DNA of 64,000 nucleotides, taken from the NCBI RefSeq assembly GCF_003332305.1, contig NZ_QOIO01000028.1, forward strand, positions 1-64,000. The letters are read 5' to 3'. This document shows, one piece after another, positions 35,521-44,323 of this stretch; the first letter of the stretch is position 1; every line of letters begins with the position of its first letter. Made by a program: the position numbers and the translations under genes. The stretch is from Microvirga aerophila (GTDB taxonomy: Bacteria; Pseudomonadota; Alphaproteobacteria; Rhizobiales; Beijerinckiaceae). The notes below the pieces were generated by a model. That model was not told the origin of the DNA. It searched no databases and worked only from the letters and a program-made list of their open reading frames with translations.

Positions 35521-36552
35521 ATGAGGATGACGATGCGCAAGGATCACAGCGCGCCGGAAGGCGTCGCGCACACGCTCTGGATCGACAGCCGGAGCCTCGA
35601 GGGCAACCTCCTTGGCGACCCCTCGCGCCGCCGGGTCGACGTCTATGTCCCAGCCGGTCACGATGGACGCGGGCTGCCGCTCCTCGTCGATCTCGTGGGC
35701 TATACGGCGGGCGGGCCAGCTCACACGAACTGGAAGAACTATGGCGAGAACGTTCCCGAGCGGCTCGATCGCCTGATCAGCACGGGCGCGATGCCCCCGG
35801 CCGTCGTGGCCTTTCCCGATTGCTTCACGCGGCTGGGCGGCAACCAATACGTCGACAGCGCCGCCATAGGAGCCTGGGAGACTTTCCTGATCCACGAGAT
35901 GCTGCCCTTTGTCGAGGAGCGCTTCCGCTGCGGGGGCGACGGACGCCGGGGCGTCTTCGGCAAAAGCTCTGGCGGTTACGGGAGCCTCGTTCATGCATTG
36001 CGGCATGGGGGTTCGGTCTGGTCGGCGGCGGCGTCCCATTCCGGCGATGTGGGCTTCGAGTTTCTCTATCATCTGGGCGAGTTCGCCGGAGCCCTGCGCC
36101 ACCTCGTCGACCACGGCATGTCCATCGAGGCGTTCATCCGCAAGTTCGAGGCGGGGCCGAAAGCCAAGGATGCCGACTGGCACACCATGATGATTCTGGC
36201 GCAGGCCGCGACCTTCGACCCGGACCCGAGCCAGTTCTATGGTGTCCGGTTGCCGGTCGACCTCCACACGGGCGAGATCATCGAGGAGCGCTGGTCAAAC
36301 TGGCTGCGATGGGACCCGCTGCGCATGGCGGACGATGCCAAATACCTCGACAATCTGCGCCGCCTTAAAGTGCTGTACGTCGATTGCGGCGATATCGACC
36401 AGTACAACATGGTGTACGGCTCGCGCATCCTGCACCGGAAACTCGAGGCCGCCGGCGTTCCCCACATCTACGAGGAATTCCACGACAACCATTCGTCCGT
36501 GGATTACCGGATGGACACCAGCCTGCCGCTTTTGGCGAAGGCGCTGGCGTAG
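35521..36552 (+). CDS. Alpha/beta-hydrolase esterase (esterase D-like)
   Basis: The 343-residue protein has an alpha/beta-hydrolase fold with the nucleophile elbow GKSSGGYGS (about residue 145) and a C-terminal histidine candidate in EEFHDNHSSVDY. It belongs to the putative esterase group related to enterochelin esterase and EsD. No signal peptide is visible, so it is probably cytoplasmic. Substrate unknown. The start is at ATG 35521 or at the third in-frame ATG 35533, for which AGGA gives a better ribosome-binding site. Confidence 0.83.
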   Translation: MRMTMRKDHSAPEGVAHTLWIDSRSLEGNLLGDPSRRRVDVYVPAGHDGRGLPLLVDLVGYTAGGPAHTNWKNYGENVPERLDRLISTGAMPPAVVAFPDCFTRLGGNQYVDSAAIGAWETFLIHEMLPFVEERFRCGGDGRRGVFGKSSGGYGSLVHALRHGGSVWSAAASHSGDVGFEFLYHLGEFAGALRHLVDHGMSIEAFIRKFEAGPKAKDADWHTMMILAQAATFDPDPSQFYGVRLPVDLHTGEIIEERWSNWLRWDPLRMADDAKYLDNLRRLKVLYVDCGDIDQYNMVYGSRILHRKLEAAGVPHIYEEFHDNHSSVDYRMDTSLPLLAKALA

Positions 36553-36572
36553 GAAATCGTGCGGGATCCACC

Positions 36573-36612
36573 GTCATTCCGGGGCGGCCCACAAAGCCAA
36601 GCCTGGAATGAC
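36573..36612. repeat. Extragenic palindrome, same family as 17833-17868
   Basis: GTCATTCCGGGGC and GCCTGGAATGAC form an imperfect hairpin just after the esterase stop codon and before the convergent flavoprotein gene. Confidence 0.7.
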
Positions 36613-36623
36613 CGAGCGGAGCC

Positions 36624-37571
36624 TCACGCGCCGCCCGGCTCGTCCTCGGTCGGCAGTTCACAGTGGTTGTGGATATGGATCGCCGCCAGAGCGGCATGCC
36701 CCATGCCGACCACGATCTGGTCGATGCCGCGCACGATGTCGCCTGCCGCGTAGAGTCCCTTCACGCTCGTCTCGCAATGGTGGTCCACCATCAGGCTGCC
36801 TGTGGGATCGTGCTCGGCCCCCAGGGACAACGCCAAGTCGGAGCGATACTTCAAGCCCAGCGCCGAGTAGAGCACGTCGAAGCGGTGTCCCTCGCCATTC
36901 ACATGAACCGCCGCGATGCGGTCATCCTCCATGTCGAGGCTCTCGACCGGATCCTCCATGACCTTGATACCGTGCTCGTCCAGCTTCGCCTGCTGCTCCG
37001 GGCTCAATTTCAGGCGCTGTCCGAGGGTCAAAAGGGTCACGTCATCGGAATAGGTTCGGGCGATGAAGATTGCCTCCCCCATGCCGTGGTCGCCATAGCC
37101 GATCACCGCGACCTTACGATCCCGGGATTCGTAGCCGTCGCAGATGGGGCAATACCGGATCAGGCCCCGCTGCACCGCGTTCGGCAAGTCCGGAAGATCC
37201 GGCTCGATGTCCACCGAGCCGGTCGCCAGGAGGACGCGGCTCGCGGCGATCTGCCGCGAGCCGCCATCCTTACCCTCGACCACCGCGATGAACCGGTCGG
37301 GCTGCCTGCGCAGGCCAGTGACCATGCCCGCTTCGACGCAAGGGCCATACTGGTCGAGATTTTCCCGCTGCCGTGCAAGGATGTCCTTGCCCGAGATGCC
37401 GTTGGCGAAAACCGGGATGTTGTGGCTCGTCGGAATCCATGCCGCCCGGGGCGTTCCGCTGTCGACGACAAGGAAGCGGCGTCTCAGGCGCGCCAGGTAA
37501 AGCGCCGCCGTCAGGCCCGCCGGCCCTCCCCCGATGATGAGGCAGTCAAGGATTTCGCCGTCGGATGACAT
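36624..37571 (-). CDS. Thioredoxin-reductase-like NAD(P)/FAD oxidoreductase
   Basis: A 315-residue two-dinucleotide-fold flavoprotein. It has FAD motif IIGGGPAGLTAALYLARLR, a CPIC redox-active disulfide (RYCPICDGYESRD, about residue 132), an NAD(P) motif AVIGYGDHGMGEA and the C-terminal GLYAAGDIVRGIDQI. The CxxC argues for thioredoxin-reductase-like activity, though the partner thioredoxin is not encoded here. ATG 37571 (MSSDGEILDC) was chosen over upstream codons. It is convergent with the esterase. Confidence 0.88.
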   Translation of the reverse strand: MSSDGEILDCLIIGGGPAGLTAALYLARLRRRFLVVDSGTPRAAWIPTSHNIPVFANGISGKDILARQRENLDQYGPCVEAGMVTGLRRQPDRFIAVVEGKDGGSRQIAASRVLLATGSVDIEPDLPDLPNAVQRGLIRYCPICDGYESRDRKVAVIGYGDHGMGEAIFIARTYSDDVTLLTLGQRLKLSPEQQAKLDEHGIKVMEDPVESLDMEDDRIAAVHVNGEGHRFDVLYSALGLKYRSDLALSLGAEHDPTGSLMVDHHCETSVKGLYAAGDIVRGIDQIVVGMGHAALAAIHIHNHCELPTEDEPGGA

Positions 37572-37741
37572 GAATGGCCGTACCTCCTGGATGAGACGCA
37601 GTAATCCCAACCCACGACGCAGCAAAAAGATCAACGCGATCCACAGGCAAGTCCAGTCGTTCATGCCTCTGGCGGCCGACTTTAACCCCCTCGCAAGGAT
37701 CTTGGGACCAATCTGCCGCGGTTTAGTAAGGAGTACACGAG

Positions 37742-37975
37742 ATGACGGAATGGCAAGGCCGCAAGCGCGAGCCCATCACCGAAGAACGCCTTGAGCGCGC
37801 CGTTGCGGTGCTGGCCCAGATCGTCGAGGAGCACGGTCCCGGCTACGGACCGCTCTACGAGAGCGTGAAGCAGGAGCTCGACGCGTTCCGCAATCTCAAG
37901 GCGTCGATCGGCCACAAGGCCGAGCAGCCGGAGCCCCGGCAGGAGCAAACCTCCAGAAAACGGAAGAGCGCTTGA
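37742..37975 (+). CDS. Small hypothetical protein
   Basis: A 77-residue charged protein, mostly helical (ITEERLERAVAVLAQIVEEHG, LYESVKQELDAFRNL) with a Lys/Arg/Gln/Glu-rich tail ending KRKSA. It has no known domain. AAGGAG lies 9 nt upstream of ATG 37742. It precedes the HPF-type gene by 62 bp and could be part of the same transcript, but an inverted repeat sits between them. Confidence 0.7.
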   Translation: MTEWQGRKREPITEERLERAVAVLAQIVEEHGPGYGPLYESVKQELDAFRNLKASIGHKAEQPEPRQEQTSRKRKSA

Positions 37976-37976
37976 A

Positions 37977-38000
37977 CGAAACTAACCTAAGTTAGCTTCG
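37977..38000. repeat. Inverted repeat upstream of the HPF-type gene
   Basis: CGAAACTAAC, CTAA, GTTAGCTTCG: 10-bp arms with one mismatch, no T-tract. It lies 37 bp before ATG 38038, so it may be an operator or a 5'-UTR structure. Confidence 0.55.
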
Positions 38001-38037
38001 TTACTCCCTCTGGGTAAGGCCCCGAATGGAGGACGGA

Positions 38038-38415
38038 ATGAACTTAGAGAACATGGATAGCGTGATCACCATCGAAAGCGCGAGCGTCGACCTGGGAGAA
38101 GCCTTCCGCAGTCACGCTCAACAGGGAATCACGCGGGCCGCAAGCAAGTACTTCGGACGCCTCAATGCGGCCTCCGTCCATGTCAGCCGGGAGGGAATTC
38201 TCTTCCGCTGTACGGTGAACATGCAGATGGGAGCCCTCAAGACGATGAGCGCGGAAGCCCAGGACAAGGACTGCTACGTGGCGTTCAAATCCGCCATGGA
38301 CAAGGTTGAGAAGCAGCTGCGCCGGGCCAAGCGCGAACTCCGCGAGGACAAGGCGACCCGCATCGACAAAGATGCGACCCTTCGCGACGGCCTGGGTTCC
38401 TCATCGCCCGTATGA
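38038..38415 (+). CDS. HPF/RaiA-type ribosome-associated protein
   Basis: A 125-residue protein resembling the ribosome hibernation factor/RaiA beta-alpha-beta fold: SVITIESASVDLGEAFRSHAQQGI, then AASVHVSREGILFRCTVNMQMG, and the helix SAMDKVEKQLRRAKRELRED. It lacks the C-terminal domain of long HPF and has a short disordered tail. The family binds the 30S subunit and inactivates ribosomes in stationary phase. GGAGG lies 5 nt before ATG 38038; an ATG at 38026 is less well placed. Confidence 0.85.
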   Translation: MNLENMDSVITIESASVDLGEAFRSHAQQGITRAASKYFGRLNAASVHVSREGILFRCTVNMQMGALKTMSAEAQDKDCYVAFKSAMDKVEKQLRRAKRELREDKATRIDKDATLRDGLGSSSPV

Positions 38416-38583
38416 CCTTGCAAATCCAAGCCTTCGTAACCATCTAAGCTTCAAGCCGGTCGCGACTTCTCGCTCGACCGGGGACGGCCACGAGCCAGGA
38501 CGATGACGCCGGATGTACGCGCATCGTCGGGCCATCGTGGCCGTTGGCGCATTGAGCCCTCATTTACGCCCGAGCTTGGATCG

Positions 38584-38796
38584 ATGAACAACTTGAGGAT
38601 CGCGGAACCGTCTCCGCAATACCAGACAGCACTTCTCGAAGCCCGCGCCCGCCAGTGTCGCTTCATCGTCTCTGAGGATCTGCGCGACGCCGTATGCTGC
38701 GGCGCTCCGACCTCCGAGACCTCGAGCTGGTGCGAGTGGCACAGGCAGATCGTCTATACGCCGAGAAGCGAGCGCGACCGTCGCCGGGCAGCCTGA
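38584..38796 (+). CDS. Small protein resembling the GcrA C-terminal tail
   Basis: A 70-residue protein. Its second half, RQCRFIVSEDLRDAVCCGAP followed by SWCEWHRQIVYTPR, resembles the C-terminal region of the cell-cycle regulator GcrA, including cysteines and histidine that could bind a metal. The N-terminal GcrA DNA-binding domain is absent. Such stand-alone GcrA-like proteins occur in Methylobacteriaceae. It could interact with sigma-70 or RNA polymerase as GcrA does, but this is inference. The start is weakly defined (ATG 38584). Confidence 0.65.
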   Translation: MNNLRIAEPSPQYQTALLEARARQCRFIVSEDLRDAVCCGAPTSETSSWCEWHRQIVYTPRSERDRRRAA

Positions 38797-38932
38797 TGCG
38801 GACCCGTTGACATAACGGTTCTGCGGCTTAGCTTCCAATGCGAGACCGACAGCGACCATGCCGCATATCCGCCCTTCCCGAACGATGGTTCCGTGAGAAG
38901 CGAAAGCGCCCAATCGTGAGTGGGAAGTAAAC

Positions 38933-41177
38933 TTGGGCGCAACACACCCCGACAGCCTCAAATCCAGCACCGGCTTCCTCGTTGGCGGGGGTGACGTCGG
39001 CGTGCTCATGCGCGAGCGCGACTGGCACGCCTCCCCCTCTCGGCGAGCCTGCAACCTGGCCCCAGCCCCTGCGAACGCTCGTCGGCGTGATGCTCGGCTC
39101 TAGTCAGCCCATGTTCGTTGCCTGGGGGCCTGAAAAGGCCATGCTCTACAACGACGGCTACGCCACCATGCTGGGCCTGCAGCATCCTGCGGCGCTCGGG
39201 GCCCGGTTCGAGGACGTGTGGTTTGATATCCTCGACGTCGTGGGCCCAATCATGGACCGTGGCTATGCGGGCCAATCCACCGAGATGGAAGACATCGCCT
39301 ATGTGATGCACCGGAACGGATATCCGGAGGAAACGCATTTCTCATTCTCGTACACTCCGGTTCGGGACGATACGGGTGCGGTTGCGGGAGTTTTCTGCGT
39401 TTGCTCCGAAACGACGAGCCGGGTTCTGGCGGAAGCCCGACTTGCGTCCGAGGTCAAACGGCAGCGCCGGCTGTTCGAACGTGCGCCCGGCTTCGTGGCA
39501 ATCATGAGCGGTCCAGACCATGTGTTCGAGTTCGTCAACGATGCCTTTGCCCGCATCGTCGGTCCACGCGATTTCATCGGCCGCTCCATCCGCGCCGTAT
39601 TCCCGGACATTGAGGACCAAGGAGTCTACGAACTGCTCGATAGGGTCTACTCGACCGGGGAGCGCTTCGTGGCGGACCAGATGGCTCTCACATTTCAGCC
39701 CTCAGCCGATGCCCCAGGAGAAGAGCACGTTCTCGACTTCATCTACGAGCCGATGATGGACGAATCCGGTCAGGTGACCGGCATCTTCGTGCAAGGCTAC
39801 GAGACGACAGGGCAGGCCCTTGCTGAAGCGGCGCGGCATGCGAGCGAAAAGAGACTTCGGCAGATTGCCGACAATCTCCCGGTTCTCATTGGGTACGTGG
39901 ACGCCGAACGCCGCTACCGCTTCAACAACAGGGCCTACCTGACGTGGTTCGGGCGACCGCCGGAGGACCTGTACGGATTGCATCTGCGCGACGCCGCCGG
40001 CTCCGAAGCCTATGACATCGTCAAACCCTATATCGACGCCGCTCTCGCAGGGCGGAGAAGCATCCATGAATGGTGGGCGCCGTTCAACGGTCGCTGGCGC
40101 TTCGTGAGATCGGAATACATTCCCGACCACGCGGAGGATGGAACCGTCAATGGCTTCCATGTCCTTGCGTCCGACCTGACAGAATACAAACGGTCGGGGG
40201 ATGCCCTCATCCAGAGCGAAGCCCGGCTCCGCCTCGCAATCGACGCTGGACGGATGGCCATCTGGGAGATCAACCTCCTGACCGAGGCCATCGTCGGGTC
40301 GGGAGACCTCAACGAGCTCTTCGGCTTCCCGCCGGACGCGACCCCCTCCCTGGCCGAGTTCCGGGCCCGCTACCTCCCCGGGGAGCAGGAGCGGATGCAG
40401 GACGCCTTGCAGGCCGTGTTGAAGAAGGGTGAGCGGTTCATCGAAGTGGAGACCGGGTGCATCTGGCCTGACGGAACGGTCCGCTGGCTTCTGATGCGCG
40501 GCGAACTCTACCTCGCCGAGGATGGGCCCCCCACGAAGGTGGTGGGCGTTCTGCTCGACATCACGGAGCGCAAGCGTGCCGAGGATCACCAGCAGCTGCT
40601 CATCCATGAGCTGAACCACAGGGTCAAGAACACGCTCGCAACGGTTCAGTCGATCGCCTCCCAGACATTGCGGAACGCGGGCTCGACCGCACAGGCCCAA
40701 CGGGACCTCGAGGCACGCCTCCTCGCCCTGTCGCGCACCCATGACGTGCTCACCCGCGAGAATTGGGAAGGTGCGTCCCTGCGCGAGATCGTCGCCCAGG
40801 CTTTCGAGCCGTTCAAAAGCTACGGCAGGGAGCGCCTTCACTATCGGGGGCCGGAGGTCCGGCTTGTACCCCGCACGGCGCTGGCGCTGTCCATGGCGCT
40901 CCATGAGCTTGCCACCAATGCGGCGAAGTACGGTGCTCTTTCCGATACGACAGGCCGATTGTCCCTGACCTGGTTCGTCGATAGAACCCACGCGCCACGC
41001 CTTCATCTGCGCTGGGAGGAGATGGACGGTCCCCCGGTGAAACGTGTGGCCCGACGGGGCTTCGGATCGCGGCTGATCGAACGCACCTTGGCTCAGGACC
41101 TCGATGGCGACGCGAAGATCAACTTCGCCCCCACGACGGGCGTCGTCTGCACCGTTGATGCTCCACTGGCGGCCTGA
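38933..41177 (+). CDS. PAS-domain HWE-family sensor histidine kinase, probable frameshift near the N-terminus
   Basis: Residues from 39040 on encode three or more PAS domains, then an HWE/HisKA_2 kinase core: HELNHRVKNTLATVQSIA with the phospho-accepting His, HELATNAAKYGAL and GFGSRLIERTLAQDL. The protein is soluble with no membrane helix. The conserved N-terminus (FLVGGGDVGVLMRERDWHASP) lies in another frame from TTG 38933 and joins PLGEPATWPQPLRTLV only if one C is removed from the C5 run at 39033-39037. This is a real frameshift or a sequencing error. Without it, translation would have to begin inside the first domain. HWE kinases commonly phosphorylate PhyR, and this one lies 7 kb from phyR. 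Confidence 0.85.
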
Positions 41178-41197
41178 CGCCGAACCGAAAGCAGCGC

Positions 41198-41914
41198 CTA
41201 TTCCACGGCCCGCAAAAGGACCGCAATGCCGTCGTGGTCCCCTGTGGTGACCTTCGGATCAGCCACCAGGGCGCTGTCCAGATTTACAAATCCGCTCACC
41301 TTGTATCGGGTCCTGTGATGAAGGTTCTGGGTGAAGTCGTCTCGCGCCCGGTTGAACGACGCGTAACGATGCCCCGGTGATCGGAACGGATCCACCTCCT
41401 CCCGGCTGAAAGCGCCCGTGAACACGTAGGCTTGGCCTGCCTGGTGGGGGCCGAAGATCCGGCCGTGGTTGTTGTTCACCTCGAAGATGTCGTTGGAGAA
41501 GGCGTCGTCCCGCCCCTGCGGAAGCTGCTCATAGAGCCTGCCGCCGATATAGCCCTGGTATCCGGCGGAATGCCCGAACCGGATCGGATAGCCAGCCTGC
41601 GCGGCCGCCGCCAAAAGCCTTGCCTTGGCATCCTCCACGCCCGTTGCGGCCTCGTCGACGATGATCACGTTGATCGGCTCGCGAAGGTTCTTTCCCTCGT
41701 AGATCTGACCGAGCCAGTCGGCGGCCGCGCCGCGCCGGGTCAGCATCCACTTGCCGATGTCCGGCAGACCCTGCGGCGCCGCGACGTTCTGGCCGCTGGC
41801 CCACTCGGTTTCAGCCCCCTGGCTTGCTTCTGGCGCTTGCTGAGCGCGGGAAGATGGGGCGGCTGCCAGGACCGCCAGGCCGATCAGGAGGATGCTGTAG
41901 CAACGGGCGACCAT
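41198..41914 (-). CDS. Exported hypothetical protein
   Basis: A 238-residue protein with a signal peptide (MVARCYSILLIGLAVLAAAPSSRAQQ). The mature part contains REPINVIIVDEAATGVEDAKARLLAAAAQAGYPIRFGHSAGYQGYIGGRLYEQ, a pattern reminiscent of LssY C-terminal-like domains, but I am not certain of the family. GGAGG lies 5 nt before ATG 41914. It is convergent with the kinase and divergent from the TauE/SafE gene. Confidence 0.75.
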   Translation of the reverse strand: MVARCYSILLIGLAVLAAAPSSRAQQAPEASQGAETEWASGQNVAAPQGLPDIGKWMLTRRGAAADWLGQIYEGKNLREPINVIIVDEAATGVEDAKARLLAAAAQAGYPIRFGHSAGYQGYIGGRLYEQLPQGRDDAFSNDIFEVNNNHGRIFGPHQAGQAYVFTGAFSREEVDPFRSPGHRYASFNRARDDFTQNLHHRTRYKVSGFVNLDSALVADPKVTTGDHDGIAVLLRAVE

Positions 41915-42034
41915 TCCTGCCTCCAAACTGCCCAGGTTGCCGATCGTTTGCCGCCATCTGGATATTGGCCCAGGAAGGCGGCGGCCGTTCGTGCTAGGGC
42001 TCCTGATCAGCTTAACGGATCAGAACCCACTCGC

Positions 42035-42781
42035 ATGGCCTTTTCGCTTTCAATCATGCTCATTCTCGGTCTCACCTTCGTGCTTGCCGGCATGGTCAAA
42101 GGGATGATCGGCCTTGGGCTTCCCACGGTGGCGATCGGACTCCTCGTGCTGGTGATGACGCCGGCCCAGGCAGCCGCCCTTCTCGTGATTCCGTCGCTGG
42201 TCACCAATGTCTGGCAGCTCATGGCCGGCCCCAGCGTCACAGCCATTGGCAAACGCCTCTGGCTGATGATGGCAGGGATCTGGATCGGAACCTTTTTAGG
42301 CATTGGACTTCTGACCGGGCCTGATCCGGGCCCGGTCATCGGGGGGCTGGGCGGCGCCCTCATCGTCTATGGAACCATCGGTCTGCTCGGAGTGCGCCTG
42401 ACGACGGCGGCAGGCGCCGAGCGCTGGCTGTCTCCGCTCGTTGGGGCCGCGACGGGAATCGTCACAGGAGCCACGGGCGTCTTCGTCATCCCGGCCGTCC
42501 CCTATCTCCAGTCGCTGGGGCTCGGGAAGGACGAGCTCGTGCAGGCCCTTGGCCTGTCCTTCACGGTCTCCACCCTCGCCTTGGCAGCGGGCTTATGGCA
42601 CCGGGACGCCCTTCCGCTTGCGGATGTGGGCCTGTCGGTGCTCGCGGTCGCGCCGGCCCTTGCGGGCATGGTGGCCGGACAACACATCCGCAACCGCGTT
42701 AGCCCACAGGCCTTCCGGACCTGCTTCTTCGCAGGCCTCGTCGTCTTGGGCGGGCATCTGGTGTTTCAGGCTTGGGGTTAA
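42035..42781 (+). CDS. TauE/SafE family sulfite/anion permease
   Basis: The 248-residue protein has about eight membrane helices arranged as two TauE/SafE repeats (LVLAGMVKGMIGLGLPTVAIGL near the N-terminus; GAATGIVTGATGVFVIPAVPYLQSLG at about 135-160). Family members export sulfite, sulfoacetate or related anions. ATG 42035 lacks a clear ribosome-binding site but is the only start consistent with the first membrane helix. No sulfonate genes are adjacent. Confidence 0.87.
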   Translation: MAFSLSIMLILGLTFVLAGMVKGMIGLGLPTVAIGLLVLVMTPAQAAALLVIPSLVTNVWQLMAGPSVTAIGKRLWLMMAGIWIGTFLGIGLLTGPDPGPVIGGLGGALIVYGTIGLLGVRLTTAAGAERWLSPLVGAATGIVTGATGVFVIPAVPYLQSLGLGKDELVQALGLSFTVSTLALAAGLWHRDALPLADVGLSVLAVAPALAGMVAGQHIRNRVSPQAFRTCFFAGLVVLGGHLVFQAWG

Positions 42782-42935
42782 CGCCGATGACTATGGGCTG
42801 TGGGATGAGGTCACCCCAATCAGGGGAGGATCAGGGCACGAGCACGCCGGAGGGATTGGGACGGCAGACCGGCACTGCCTTGGTGACGCAGGGATTACCA
42901 CAGCACAAGCCCACAACGGGATACGAGGCGGGCCT

Positions 42936-42990
42936 TGGGTTCGTTCTGCCAAAAATCGGCGCTCCACCTACTGGGTTCGTTCTGCCAAAA
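42936..42990 (-). repeat. 36-bp-period direct repeat encoding FWQNEP after a stop codon
   Basis: The 19-bp unit TGGGTTCGTTCTGCCAAAA occurs at 42936-42954 and 42972-42990. Read on the minus strand, in the same frame as and directly after the TGA of the gene ending at 42991, each unit encodes FWQNEP. Period is 12 codons. The open frame past the stop ends at TAA 42895-42897. Confidence 0.8.
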
Positions 42991-43656
42991 TCAAGCTTCC
43001 GCGTCACCCGCAGCCGAGGCGTGCCCGTTGAGCGCATTCAGAGCCTTGAGGGCGGTGCGCCGCCGGGATAAAGCGCGGCGCTCATACCGTTCCAGTTTCT
43101 CGAGGCAGGCCCAGCTCAACCGGAGTTGCTGTGCGTGCTGTTTCGCCGCCTGTTGCGCCTCGTGGTACTCCGTTTTTATCTGCCGAATCCGGTTCGTGAC
43201 CTGATACTCCTCAAGGGCGTAAGCATCCCAGAGCCTGGACATCCCGGGTCCGCCGCCCTGATCATAGGCGCGGGACATCGCACGCTTTATCGGCGGACGC
43301 GGCAGTGACGGGAGGGACAGCATTCGTTTCTCAACGGGTGGCGGTGGCGACTCATCCAGCGCACTCATCAGGTCTCCGAACACCTGAGTCCGTGCCTTGC
43401 GTACGCGAAGGACGTCGATCGCCGCCTCGGCCACACGGGTTGCAGCCTCCTGGATGAGAGGGTTGACACTCCCCGCGGCAATCTGCTCGCTCAACCGCGC
43501 CATTTCCTGCGCCAAGGCAGGCAGAGCGGAGACCGGAACAGCAAGACGATGCTTGGCCGCATTGTGACGCGAGGAGGCTTTGCCCGCGGCCGTGCGCGGG
43601 CCGGTGCTGCGCTGTGCATTGGCCCGATTGGCGGCCATCTTGTGCGATGAGGTCAT
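42991..43656 (-). CDS. Uncharacterised cassette protein B, copy 1
   Basis: A 221-residue Ala/Arg-rich protein. Its N-terminus KMAANRANAQRSTGPRTAAGKASSRHNA belongs to a widespread but undescribed family with the core ANRxNAxxSTGP. The middle has Pro-rich spacers and the C-terminal half is a charged coiled-coil-like helix (YQVTNRIRQIKTEYHEAQQ... LEKLERYERRALSRRRTALKALNAL). A paralogue lies at 48722-49390. It follows cassette gene A by 13 bp. The TGA may be premature since repeat-coding sequence continues beyond it. No function is known. Confidence 0.75.
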   Translation of the reverse strand: MTSSHKMAANRANAQRSTGPRTAAGKASSRHNAAKHRLAVPVSALPALAQEMARLSEQIAAGSVNPLIQEAATRVAEAAIDVLRVRKARTQVFGDLMSALDESPPPPVEKRMLSLPSLPRPPIKRAMSRAYDQGGGPGMSRLWDAYALEEYQVTNRIRQIKTEYHEAQQAAKQHAQQLRLSWACLEKLERYERRALSRRRTALKALNALNGHASAAGDAEA

Positions 43657-43669
43657 GGGTGTGCAGCCG

Positions 43670-44323
43670 TCAGCCAGGAGATCTGATGTCCCCGTGTGGG
43701 GTTACCGCGCCGGCCGCGCGAAGCCGGCGCGCGAACGCGTCGCGACGGCGATCGATTTCCTGAAGAACCTTGCTCCGACGGGCATCCGCGCCTGCGATCA
43801 TGCGCTCGATCGCGCCGATCTCGTTTAGCTTGTCGACGAGAGCCTGCGCCATGATCATATCCCAGTCCGTGCCACGGCGGGCCAGGACCCTCCCGACTTC
43901 GGCCACGGCCTGGTCATCCCCGTCAGCGAAGCCCTTCAACAGGTCCGGGAGCGTGAACACCCGGATGCCATCAATCAGCCCTGCGTCCTCGATGCGCAAC
44001 AGATTGGCCAGGACCACCCTCGCCGCACTCATCAAAAGGCTGGCCTGAGCCCGCCTCAAGCGCATCGTTTCCCATCTCAGGTCGACAATGTCTTTGACCC
44101 ACAAGGTCTCGATGATGTCTCCAGGCTGTACGGTAATGGAGACCTTCCGCAGGAAGTCATCGTAGTCTTGCTCGCTCTCGCCAAGCGCAAGCGGCCGCTT
44201 GGCAAAGAGCATTCCAAGATTGTTCAGGGTGGTCAGAATGTCATGGCCCGGCGGGTGGCGTTTGATGCGCGCATCCTGGTACACGGGTGGTTGCGGGCGA
44301 GCGGGGGTGTTGTCGGCGGTCAT
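43670..44323 (-). CDS. Uncharacterised cassette protein A, copy 1
   Basis: A 217-residue soluble, mostly helical protein. It shares with the product of 49405-50016 the blocks LGMLFAKRP, DIIETLWVKDIVDLRWETMRLRR and RRGTDWDMIMAQALVDKLNEI, and an Arg-rich C-terminus. ATG 44323 has AGGAG 6 nt upstream. It is the first gene of a two-gene unit with cassette protein B. I do not recognise a characterised domain; nucleic-acid association is suggested only by the basic helices. Confidence 0.75.
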   Translation of the reverse strand: MTADNTPARPQPPVYQDARIKRHPPGHDILTTLNNLGMLFAKRPLALGESEQDYDDFLRKVSITVQPGDIIETLWVKDIVDLRWETMRLRRAQASLLMSAARVVLANLLRIEDAGLIDGIRVFTLPDLLKGFADGDDQAVAEVGRVLARRGTDWDMIMAQALVDKLNEIGAIERMIAGADARRSKVLQEIDRRRDAFARRLRAAGAVTPHGDIRSPG

